NCBI GenBank assembly: GCA_902805775.1
Contig: CADCUB010000096.1
Coordinates: 1-33,311, forward strand
Reading direction: 5' to 3'
Length of the DNA: 33,311 nucleotides
DNA from: an uncultured Frankineae bacterium
GTDB lineage: Bacteria > Actinomycetota > Actinomycetes > Mycobacteriales > SCTD01
The notes under the pieces were generated by a model. It was not told the DNA's origin and made no database searches. It saw nothing but the letters and a program-made list of their open reading frames with translations. Below are positions 7,610 through 14,591 of this stretch, piece after piece. Within the stretch, counting starts at the first letter, position 1. Each line of letters opens with the position of its first letter. The translations under genes were made by a program, and so were the position numbers.

Positions 7610-7643
7610 GCCCGGCGGCGGACGCACCGGCCGGGCCCGGGGC

Positions 7644-7649
7644 TAGGGT
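7644..7649 (+). promoter_or_regulatory. -10 element of leaderless purK-purE mRNA
   Basis: TAGGGT followed by seven bases and the purK GTG at 7657. Confidence 0.5.
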
Positions 7650-7656
7650 CGGCGCC

Positions 7657-8832
7657 GTGGTGATCCGGGGGGCGATGGGGCTGCCGGTCGTCGGGATGGT
7701 CGGCGGTGGCCAGCTCTCCCGCATGACGCACCAGGCCGCGATCGCCCTGGGCCTGTCGCTGCGGGTGCTGGCCGACGCGGAGCACGACAGCGCCGCGCTG
7801 GTGGCGCAGGGCGTCAGCATCGGCGAGCACACCTCGCTGGACGACCTGCGCGCCTTCGCCCGCGGCTGCGAGGTCGTCACCTTCGACCACGAGCACGTGC
7901 CGGAGGGCCTGCTCGAGGGGCTCGAGGCGGAGGGCTTCGCCATCGCTCCTGGCAGCGCCGCCCTGCGCCACGCGCAGGACAAGCTCGTGATGCGCGAGCG
8001 GCTCGCCGCCCTGGGCGTGCCGGTGCCGCCGTTCTGCCCGGTCGCGACGGTGGCCGACGTCGAGGGCTTCGCGCACCACGTCGGCTGGCCGCTGGTGCTC
8101 AAGGCGGCGACCGGCGGCTACGACGGCAAGGGCGTCTGGGTCGTCTCCGACCGCGAGGAGGCGGCCGAGGTCCTCGCCGGCGGCATGCGGATCCTCGCCG
8201 AGCAGCTCGTCCCGCTGCGGCGCGAGCTCGCGGCGGTCGTCGCGCGCTCGCCGTACGGGCAGGGCGCCGCGTGGCCGGTCGTCGAGACGGTGCAGTCGGA
8301 CGGCATCTGCGTCGAGGTCGTGGCGCCCGCTCCCGGTCTGTCGGAGGAGCGGGCCCTGGAGGCACAGGGCCTGGCGCTGCGGCTCGCCGACGAGCTGGCC
8401 GTGGTCGGCGTGCTCGCCGTCGAGCTGTTCGAGACCGACGACGGGGTCCTGGTCAACGAGCTGGCGATGCGGCCCCACAACAGCGCCCACTGGACCATCG
8501 AGGGTGCCCGGACGTCCCAGTTCGAGCAGCACCTGCGGGCGGTGCTCGACTACCCGCTGGGCGAGACCTCGCTCACGGCGCGCTGGACGGTGATGGCGAA
8601 CCTGCTCGGCGGGGACGAGCCGGAGCCGGACACGGACCGGCGCCTGCACCTGCTCTGGGGCCGCGACCCCGGGCTGAAGGTCCACCTCTACGGCAAGCAG
8701 ATCCGGCCCGGCCGCAAGATCGGCCACGTCACCGCGCTCGGTGACGACCTGGACGAGGTCCGCCGGCGGGCGCAGGTGGGCGCGGCCTACCTGCGCGACG
8801 GCACCTGGCCCGACGACTGGCCCCACACGTGA
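7657..8832 (+). CDS. purK: 5-(carboxyamino)imidazole ribonucleotide synthase
   Basis: PurK uses ATP and bicarbonate to convert AIR to N5-CAIR in de novo purine synthesis. The 391-residue protein opens with VVGMVGGGQLSRMTHQAA, the dinucleotide-like loop of PurK. It continues with the ATP-grasp segment WPLVLKAATGGYDGKGVWVV and the metal/ATP site LFETDDGVLVNELAMRPHNS with the following HWTIEGARTSQFEQHLRA. The GTG at 7657 is chosen because of the TAGGGT seven bases upstream; a second GTG follows directly. Its stop lies in a GTGA that starts a short chain of stop-start overlaps leading to purE, whose product rearranges N5-CAIR to CAIR. Confidence 0.95.
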   Translation: MVIRGAMGLPVVGMVGGGQLSRMTHQAAIALGLSLRVLADAEHDSAALVAQGVSIGEHTSLDDLRAFARGCEVVTFDHEHVPEGLLEGLEAEGFAIAPGSAALRHAQDKLVMRERLAALGVPVPPFCPVATVADVEGFAHHVGWPLVLKAATGGYDGKGVWVVSDREEAAEVLAGGMRILAEQLVPLRRELAAVVARSPYGQGAAWPVVETVQSDGICVEVVAPAPGLSEERALEAQGLALRLADELAVVGVLAVELFETDDGVLVNELAMRPHNSAHWTIEGARTSQFEQHLRAVLDYPLGETSLTARWTVMANLLGGDEPEPDTDRRLHLLWGRDPGLKVHLYGKQIRPGRKIGHVTALGDDLDEVRRRAQVGAAYLRDGTWPDDWPHT

Positions 8833-8863
8833 GCGCCCAGACATGAGCGCCCAGACATGAGCG
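8829..8863 (+). repeat. 14-bp tandem repeat carrying two five-codon micro-ORFs between purK and purE
   Basis: The unit TGAGCGCCCAGACA occurs at 8830-8843 and 8844-8857, followed by a partial copy. The purK stop (8830-8832) overlaps GTG at 8829, which reads Met-Ser-Ala-Gln-Thr-stop. That stop overlaps ATG at 8843, which reads the same five residues and a stop, and this last stop overlaps the purE ATG at 8857. The unit copies the first codons of purE (MSA). Confidence 0.85.
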
Positions 8864-9357
8864 CGCTGGTCGGGGTGGTCATGGGCAGCGACTCCGACTG
8901 GCCGGTCATGTCCGCCGCGGCGCAGGCCCTCGCCGAGTTCGACGTGCCGCACGAGGTGCGCGTGCTGTCGGCCCACCGGACACCGCAGGACATGCTGGCC
9001 TGGGCCGCAGCGGCCGACGGCCGGGGGCTGCGCGTCATCATCGCCGGGGCGGGGGGCGCGGCGCACCTGCCCGGGATGGTCGCCTCGACGACGCCGCTGC
9101 CGGTGATCGGCGTGCCGGTGCCGCTGGCGCAGCTCGACGGCCTGGACTCGCTGCTGTCGATCGTGCAGATGCCGGCGGGCGTCCCCGTCGCCACCGTGTC
9201 GATCGGCGGCGCGCGCAACGCCGGCCTGCTGGCGGTGCGGATCCTGTCAGCGGGCGACCTCGGCCTGCGCGAGCGCATGCGGAGGTTCCAGGAGCAGCTC
9301 GGGCAGAGCGCCCGCGACAAGGACGCCGCGCTGCAGGCGCGCCTGCGGGCGCCGTAG
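8857..9357 (+). CDS. purE: N5-carboxyaminoimidazole ribonucleotide mutase
   Basis: The 166-residue PurE (class I) converts N5-CAIR to CAIR. The N-terminus has [13 protein letters not shown], the nucleotide-binding loop with the SDSDW signature. [11 protein letters not shown] follows, whose His is the catalytic residue of the family, and then [14 protein letters not shown], which lines the active site. No fused purK domain is present. It is translated from the last ATG of a duplicated ATGAGCG motif. No Shine-Dalgarno sequence is evident, so its translation probably depends on ribosomes finishing purK. It ends just before a convergent ABC transporter gene. Confidence 0.95.
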   Translation: MSALVGVVMGSDSDWPVMSAAAQALAEFDVPHEVRVLSAHRTPQDMLAWAAAADGRGLRVIIAGAGGAAHLPGMVASTTPLPVIGVPVPLAQLDGLDSLLSIVQMPAGVPVATVSIGGARNAGLLAVRILSAGDLGLRERMRRFQEQLGQSARDKDAALQARLRAP

Positions 9358-9385
9358 CCGCTCCGGCGTCCGGCACACGGGCTGG

Positions 9386-10192
9386 CTAGAGCACCAGGCG
9401 CGCACGCAGCCTGCGCACGGCCAGCAGCCACATGACGACGCCGAACACCGCCAGTGCGGCGACGTGGCCGAGGTCGGTCAGCAACGAGAAGCCGAACACG
9501 GCGGAGCGGACCAGCTCGACGCAGTGGTAGAGCGGGTTGAGCAGCGCCGCCGTCGAGGCCCAGCCGGGCAGCCCGTCGATCGGGAAGAAGGTGCCCGCGA
9601 CGAGGAACAGCGGCGTCACCACCGCCGAGATGACGTAGCCGAAGGAGTCGATCGACGGCACGATGCCCGACACCCAGATGCCGAAGGCCGCGAAGCCGAA
9701 GCCGGTCAGCGCGCCGATCAGCGGGACGAGCAGCATGCCCCACGACGGCTGCAGGCCGAAGGCGATCGCCACGAGCATCGGGACGACGCCGAGCACCCCG
9801 GAGCGCAGCGCGATCCACAGCGCCTCGGCGGCGACCAGCTCCTCGGTGTCCACCGGCGTCGCCAGCACCGCGTCGTACGTCTTCTGGAACACCCGCTTGA
9901 TGAAGGTGCCGAACATGCCCGGGAACGCCGATCCGAACAGCACGGCGGTCGCGACGATGCCGGTGCCGACGAAGTCGATGTAGTCGTAGCCGGCGACACG
10001 CGCGACGAGCGAGCCGAAGCCGAACCCGAACGCCAGCAGGTAGATCGTCGGCTCGACGACCGAGGAGAACGTCGTCGAGCGCCAGTAGCGGCGGAACATG
10101 GTCGCCTCGCGGAAGACCACGGCGCCCAGCGCCGCCGGCTCGATCCTGCGCAGCCGCGACGGGGCCGTGCGGGAGGACACGGGTGCGCTCAT
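9386..10192 (-). CDS. ABC-2 type exporter, permease subunit
   Basis: The 268-residue membrane protein has the six-helix layout of ABC-2 permeases of the DrrB/NodJ group. After a basic N-terminus and FREATMFRRYWRSTTFSSVVEP, helices can be seen near TIYLLAFGFGFGSLV, GIVATAVLFGSAFPGMFGTF, GVVPMLVAIAFGL, LVPLIGALTGFGFAAFGIWV, VVTPLFLVAGTFFPIDGLP and the C-terminal VAALAVFGVVMWLLAVRRLR. The segment KTYDAVLATPVDTEELVAAEAL is the typical cytoplasmic coupling region. Its ATG overlaps the stop of the ATPase gene by four bases (ATGA), so the two are translated together. The substrate is unknown; drugs or polysaccharides are usual for the group. Confidence 0.88.
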   Translation of the reverse strand: MSAPVSSRTAPSRLRRIEPAALGAVVFREATMFRRYWRSTTFSSVVEPTIYLLAFGFGFGSLVARVAGYDYIDFVGTGIVATAVLFGSAFPGMFGTFIKRVFQKTYDAVLATPVDTEELVAAEALWIALRSGVLGVVPMLVAIAFGLQPSWGMLLVPLIGALTGFGFAAFGIWVSGIVPSIDSFGYVISAVVTPLFLVAGTFFPIDGLPGWASTAALLNPLYHCVELVRSAVFGFSLLTDLGHVAALAVFGVVMWLLAVRRLRARLVL

Positions 10193-11142
10193 TCGACCTT
10201 CTCCCCGGTGAGCAGGACGAAGACGTCCTCGAGCGTGGACGGCCGGACGACCGCGTCGGGCAGCGCGTCGGTCACGGCGGCGGGTGCCGCCTCGGCGCGC
10301 AGCACCGCGACCGCCGGACCGGTGCGCCGGGTCGGGAGCCCGGCAGCGGCGGCGACGCGCTCCACCTCGAGCAGCCGCGACGGAGGTCCGTAGACCTCCA
10401 GCACCCGGCTGCCGGCGTGCTCGACCGTCAGCGCCGTCGGGGTGCCGAAGGCGATGACCCGGCCGGCGCTCATGACGGCGACGTCGTCGGCCAGCCGCTC
10501 GGCCTCCTCGATGTAGTGGGTCGACATCAGCACCGTGACCCCTTCCGAGCGCAGCGCGTCGACCAGCGCCCACAGCTCCTGCCGCACCTGGGGGTCGAGC
10601 CCGACGGTCGGCTCGTCGAGCAGGACCAGGCGCGGCCGGTGCACGAGCGCCCGGGCGATGAGCAGGCGCCGGCGCATGCCGCCGGACAGGTCGTCGACGC
10701 GGGTGTCGGCACGGCCGGTGAGCTGGGCGACCTCCAGCGCACGCTCGACGGCTGCGTTGCGGCCGGCGCGCGGCAGCCGGTACAGCCGGGCGAACACCTG
10801 CAGGTTCTGCCGGACGGTGAGCTCGATGTCGAGGTTGTCCTGCTGCGGCACGACGCCCATCTGGGCGCGGGCCTGCTTGCTCTGCTCCGGCACCGGAAAG
10901 CCGAGGACCTCGATGGTCCCCTCGTCGGCGACGGCCTGCGCGGTCAGCAGGCGCATCGTCGTCGACTTCCCGGCACCGTTGGGGCCGAGCAGCCCCAGGC
11001 AGGTGCCGGCGCGGACGTCGAGGTCGAGCCCGTCGACGGCCCGCAGCGCGCCGAAGGTCTTGACGACGCCCCGCAGGGACAGCCCGAGCGAGGCCGTCCC
11101 GTCGGGAGGCGCCGTGGTCGAGGGCGCAGGGGTGGCGGGCAC
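10189..11142 (-). CDS. ABC exporter ATP-binding subunit (DrrA/NodI-like)
   Basis: This 317-residue ATPase powers the neighbouring ABC-2 permease. It holds Walker A GPNGAGKSTT near residue 57, a Q-loop with GVVPQQDNLD, the signature DLSGGMRRRL, Walker B LVLLDEPTVGLDPQ and the switch His in MSTHYIEEAERL. A C-terminal regulatory extension of about 90 residues (LEVYGPPSRLLEVERV onward) matches DrrA-type subunits. The GTG at 11142 is selected because the ABC domain begins about 20 residues later and TAGCCT lies eight bases upstream. Longer in-frame extensions upstream would overlap the membrane protein gene at 11195. Confidence 0.88.
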   Translation of the reverse strand: MPATPAPSTTAPPDGTASLGLSLRGVVKTFGALRAVDGLDLDVRAGTCLGLLGPNGAGKSTTMRLLTAQAVADEGTIEVLGFPVPEQSKQARAQMGVVPQQDNLDIELTVRQNLQVFARLYRLPRAGRNAAVERALEVAQLTGRADTRVDDLSGGMRRRLLIARALVHRPRLVLLDEPTVGLDPQVRQELWALVDALRSEGVTVLMSTHYIEEAERLADDVAVMSAGRVIAFGTPTALTVEHAGSRVLEVYGPPSRLLEVERVAAAAGLPTRRTGPAVAVLRAEAAPAAVTDALPDAVVRPSTLEDVFVLLTGEKVE

Positions 11143-11150
11143 GAGGGGCA

Positions 11151-11156
11151 AGGCTA
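11151..11156 (-). promoter_or_regulatory. -10 element for the ABC exporter genes
   Basis: TAGCCT on the minus strand, eight bases before the GTG at 11142. Confidence 0.4.
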
Positions 11157-11194
11157 GGTGCGGCCGGGCCGTTCGCCCAGTCGGTTTCCGGGCG

Positions 11195-12757
11195 TCAGGC
11201 GAGGGCGTCGTAGCGCGCGCGCAGCCGCTCGAGGTCGCGCCGGCGCTGCTCGTAGGTCGCCCCGACGACCAGCAGCAGCGCGCCGGCGGCGCCCAGCGAG
11301 AGCCAGCGCGGCAGGGCGGCGGCGTACGGGCCGACGAGGTCGAGGGCGACCACACCGAGGACCAGCGCGCCGACCACCAGGGGGGCCTGCAGCCGTCCCC
11401 GGGCACCGAGCAGCACCACGACGAGGGCGGCCAGGCCCACGAGCAGCGAGCGGGTGAGCGTCTGCTCCTCGAGGGAGGACAGCAGGCTGGGCACGAGGGC
11501 CAGCGACAGGCCGGGGGAGTACGCCCACGAGGTCGCCGCCGGGTCGGAGCGGCGGCGCAGGTGGCCCATGGCCAGCACGACGGCGGCGATCGGCAGCACG
11601 TAGGGCTCCGGAGCGGTGACGCCCGCGTCGGCCAGGCGCACCCAGGACGACGCCGCCAGCAGCAGCGCGCCGAGCCCGGCGACGTTCCGCCGCTCGGGGT
11701 GCAGCGCGGTCGCGAGGGCGATCACGCCGAGCCCCGCGAGCGTCCAGGACAGCCAGCCCACGTCGGCCGCCGCGCTGCCGAGGGCGACGAGCCCCGCCAC
11801 GAGGGAGGCGGCCTCGGCGCCCGGCCGGCGGACGCGGTCGAGCAGCGCAGCACTGCCCGCCAGCAGGGCGACACCGGGCACCAGCAGCGCACCGACCTGG
11901 TCGATGCTGAGGTCGGCGGTGACCCCTGCTGCGGCGAGCTCACCGGTGCCCAGCAGTCCGGCGAGCAGCACCAGTCCGGCCTGCGCCGGGACCCGGGTGG
12001 CGGCCAGGCCCGCGCACAGCAGGGCAGCCAGGGGCAGCACGACCAGCGTCGGGGTCTGCGCGGCCAGCGACCACAGCGCGGCGTGCAGGGCCAGTGCGGT
12101 GCCCACCGCGACCAGGACCGGTGCCTCCCGGCGGCCCCGCGCCGCGACGCCGGAGGCGGCGGTGGCGGCGGCCAGGACGAGCAGCAGGGCCAGGGTGACG
12201 GGCAGGGGGAGGTCGAGGGCGAGGGGGAGCAGGACGGCCGCGGTCAGCAGCAGTCCGCCGGCCGCTCGGGCGGCGGCGTCCCGCAGGTCGAGGCCGCCCA
12301 GGAGCCGCCCTGTCGGGACGGGCGCCGGGGCCACGACCCGCCCGGCGACCAGGACGGCGAGGGCTGCCAGGACGAGGACCGCCGGCACGAGGGCCGAGCC
12401 CTCCCACACCAGCCCGGGCGCCAGGGCCTCCCGCGCCGAGCTCGTCGCCGCCAGGAGCCAGGGCGCCTCGATCCAGCCCAGCGGGCGCAGGAGCCCCTCG
12501 ACCGCCGGCTCGGCGACGAGCGCGACCGCCGCGACCGCCACCAGCAGGGCGCCGCAGACCGGGCCCGTGCGCACCGCCCGGGGCAGGGGTGCCGAGGCGG
12601 CGACCGTCACGACGGCGACGGCGGCCAGGACGAGGGCCGTGCGGGGGGTGTCGTCGACGACCAGGGCTGCCGCAGCGGTGCCGACCACCAGGACCGCTGC
12701 GGCGCTCAGCGGAGCGCGCAGAGCTGCGGGAGACAGCGCTGACGCCCCCGCCAGCAC
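11195..12757 (-). CDS. distal part of an interrupted multi-pass membrane protein
   Basis: This 520-residue reading frame is mostly hydrophobic helices rich in Ala, Leu and Val, ending in a short basic coil (YEQRRRDLERLRARYDALA). It is in exactly the same frame as the gene that ends at 12821. The bases between the TAG there and the GTG at 12757 also read as membrane-type sequence (ALLACAAVLAGASALSP). It is therefore best seen as the C-terminal two thirds of one protein of about 820 residues, similar in layout to Streptomyces SCO7613-type membrane proteins. It can be made only by re-initiation, for example at the GTG at 12757, or by reading through the stop. The function is unknown. Confidence 0.6.
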   Translation of the reverse strand: MLAGASALSPAALRAPLSAAAVLVVGTAAAALVVDDTPRTALVLAAVAVVTVAASAPLPRAVRTGPVCGALLVAVAAVALVAEPAVEGLLRPLGWIEAPWLLAATSSAREALAPGLVWEGSALVPAVLVLAALAVLVAGRVVAPAPVPTGRLLGGLDLRDAAARAAGGLLLTAAVLLPLALDLPLPVTLALLLVLAAATAASGVAARGRREAPVLVAVGTALALHAALWSLAAQTPTLVVLPLAALLCAGLAATRVPAQAGLVLLAGLLGTGELAAAGVTADLSIDQVGALLVPGVALLAGSAALLDRVRRPGAEAASLVAGLVALGSAAADVGWLSWTLAGLGVIALATALHPERRNVAGLGALLLAASSWVRLADAGVTAPEPYVLPIAAVVLAMGHLRRRSDPAATSWAYSPGLSLALVPSLLSSLEEQTLTRSLLVGLAALVVVLLGARGRLQAPLVVGALVLGVVALDLVGPYAAALPRWLSLGAAGALLLVVGATYEQRRRDLERLRARYDALA

Positions 12758-12820
12758 GGCCGCGCAAGCGAGCAGCGCCGCCGCTCCGGGCTCGGGGTCG
12801 TCGAGGTAGGCACTGCCGAG

Positions 12821-12823
12821 CTA
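12821..12823 (-). other. in-frame TAG interrupting the membrane protein gene
   Basis: The minus strand reads ATG ACC TAG CTC GGC, with open membrane-type sequence in the same frame on both sides. One base change from TGG, CAG, TCG, TTG, GAG, AAG or TAC would produce it. It may be a real nonsense mutation, a sequencing error, or a site of readthrough. Confidence 0.8.
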
Positions 12824-13657
12824 GGTCATGAGGGCGGCGCTCAGCACGACCGTAGCGCTGACGACGAGAGCGACGCGCGACTCGCGGGCCAGGCGGGCGG
12901 CGGCGAGGACGGCGAGGTCGGCTGCGGCGAGCCCGGCGAGCGCCGCTCCGACGGTCGCGGACGACGCCTCGGCGCTCACGAGCACCAGCGGCACGGGCAG
13001 CTGGGAGAGCGCGACGGCGGCCGTGCGCACGACCCGCAGCGGGACGACCCGCACGTAGGCACCGGCGAGGACGGCCAGCACGGCGGCGCTGCCGGCGGCG
13101 TACGCCGCGGGGTCGCTGTCCGGGGCGAGACCGAGGGTGCGCAGGCCGTAGGCGTCCAGCGCCGCCAGTGCCAGGGCGAGCGCTCCCACGGCCTCCGCCG
13201 TCGAGACCAGCCCCCGCGTGCGCAGGCGCGGCGCCGCGACTGCCGCGACCAGGGTCAGGGTGGCCAGGACGAGAGCCCGGCCGGTGGCGCCGAGCCGCTC
13301 GTAGGTCACCACCGCGAAGACCAGCGCCGCTCCGGCGAGCAGCAGGCCACCGAGCGCGAGCAGGATGTTCTGCACCCGCTGCGGCGTCCACTCCTGGCTC
13401 GGCGCGGCCGGCGGCGCGGTCCACTCGGTGGCCGGCCGCTGCGCGGGGCGCAGGGCGGTCAGCAGCCGCCCCCGCTCGTGCAGCAGTGCGGTCCGGGAGC
13501 GGTCGAGGCGGAGCAGCTCGAGGTCGACCTCGTGCAGCCGACCGGCCTCGGGACCGGTCAGCCGCAGCCCGCAGGTCGGGCAGCTCACCGCGCCGGTGAG
13601 GGGGGCGGAGCAGTCGGGGCAGCGCGTGCCGTCGGGCACGAGCGTGGGAGCGGTCAT
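12821..13657 (-). CDS. zinc-ribbon multi-pass membrane protein, N-terminal part
   Basis: The 278-residue frame begins with a zinc ribbon, CPDCSAPL then CPTCGLRL, near residues 12-31. Next comes a helical Arg/Leu stretch (LHEVDLELLRLDRSRTALL), a Pro-rich linker with EWTPQRVQNILLALGG, and then about eight hydrophobic helices. Zinc ribbon plus linker plus many helices matches the actinobacterial SCO7613-type membrane proteins. It ends at an in-frame TAG, and the rest of the protein continues in the same frame down to 11195. The ATG at 13657 has a weak -10-like GATGCT six bases upstream. The function is unknown; the protein is probably nonfunctional if the TAG is real and not suppressed. Confidence 0.6.
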   Translation of the reverse strand: MTAPTLVPDGTRCPDCSAPLTGAVSCPTCGLRLTGPEAGRLHEVDLELLRLDRSRTALLHERGRLLTALRPAQRPATEWTAPPAAPSQEWTPQRVQNILLALGGLLLAGAALVFAVVTYERLGATGRALVLATLTLVAAVAAPRLRTRGLVSTAEAVGALALALAALDAYGLRTLGLAPDSDPAAYAAGSAAVLAVLAGAYVRVVPLRVVRTAAVALSQLPVPLVLVSAEASSATVGAALAGLAAADLAVLAAARLARESRVALVVSATVVLSAALMT

Positions 13658-13743
13658 GTCCCGAGCATCGCCAGCGCCGGCCCGGCCCGGCAGAGCCGAA
13701 CTACTCGGGTGGGTTCGTCGGCGGGCCGTGCCCCTCACCCACC

Positions 13744-14505
13744 TCAGGTGATCGTGACGCCGCCGTCGACCGCCAGCGTCTGCCCGGTGACGTAGCCGCC
13801 GGCCGGGCTGGCGAGGAACACCAGCGCCGCCGCCAGCTCGGCGGCGTCGCCCTTGCGGCCGGCGACCATGCGCGGGGCCAGCGCCTGCAGGTAGCCCTCG
13901 GGGTACTGGTCGGTCATCTCGCTGGTGAAGAAGCCCGGCGCGAGCGCGTTGACGCGGATGCCCTTGCGGCCGGTCCACTGCTGGGCCAGGTCGCGGGTGA
14001 GGCCGATGAGCCCCGCCTTGCTGGCCGCGTACGCCGCCTGCGGCAGCCCGGCGGTCGTGATCCCCAGGATGCTGCTGATGTTGACGATGCTGCTGCCGGG
14101 CTGCATGACGCGCCCGCAGGCCTGCGCCATCCAGTAGCAGCCGTTGAGGTTGATGTCGATCACCGACCGGAACTGCTCGACGGTCTCCCGGGTGGCCGGC
14201 ACCGCCGTGCCGACGCCGGCGTTGTTGACGAGCACGTCGACCCGGCCGAGCTGCTGGACCGTCTCCTCGACCAGGCGCGTGCACTGCTCGGGGTCGGCGA
14301 CGTCGGTCGCGACGGCGATGGCCCGTCGCCCGGTGGCCTCGACGAGGGCCCGGGTCTCGTCGAGCCGGTCGACGCGCCGCGCGCCGAGCGCGACGTCGGC
14401 GCCGGCCTGCGCGAGGGCCTGCGCGAAGGCGACCCCCAGACCGGACGACGCGCCCGTGACGATCGCGACCTTGCCGTCCAGCCGGAACAGGTCCAGCACG
14501 TCCAC
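13744..14505 (-). CDS. SDR family NAD(P)-dependent oxidoreductase
   Basis: A 253-residue classical short-chain dehydrogenase. It has the nucleotide loop TGASSGLG near residue 17, the structural NNAGVG, the active-site Ser in NISSILG, the YxxxK pair in YAASKAGLIGL, and the usual C-terminal GGYVTGQTLAVDGG. The sequence most resembles the gluconate 5-dehydrogenase / 3-oxoacyl-ACP reductase-like group, but the substrate cannot be told. The GTG at 14505 is chosen because GAGGAG precedes it by six bases and the Rossmann fold begins shortly after. It follows the AAA+ ATPase gene on the same strand. Confidence 0.85.
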   Translation of the reverse strand: MDVLDLFRLDGKVAIVTGASSGLGVAFAQALAQAGADVALGARRVDRLDETRALVEATGRRAIAVATDVADPEQCTRLVEETVQQLGRVDVLVNNAGVGTAVPATRETVEQFRSVIDINLNGCYWMAQACGRVMQPGSSIVNISSILGITTAGLPQAAYAASKAGLIGLTRDLAQQWTGRKGIRVNALAPGFFTSEMTDQYPEGYLQALAPRMVAGRKGDAAELAAALVFLASPAGGYVTGQTLAVDGGVTIT

Positions 14506-14591
14506 GGAGGGCTCCTCTGCTCGGGTCGGTGGCGCGGTGCCTCCCCGTCCCCGGCACGCGCACACCTGACCGGAGACAGAGCCTGCCGGCG

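Noticed and set aside
10535-12742. A 735-codon plus-strand frame across the ABC ATPase and membrane protein genes
   Set aside because: Gln/Arg/Gly-rich antisense of the two minus-strand genes, with no domain.
11195-13657. A frameshift as the cause of the split membrane protein
   Set aside because: Both halves are in the same frame (13657 minus 12757 is divisible by three), so a nonsense codon, not an insertion or deletion, separates them.
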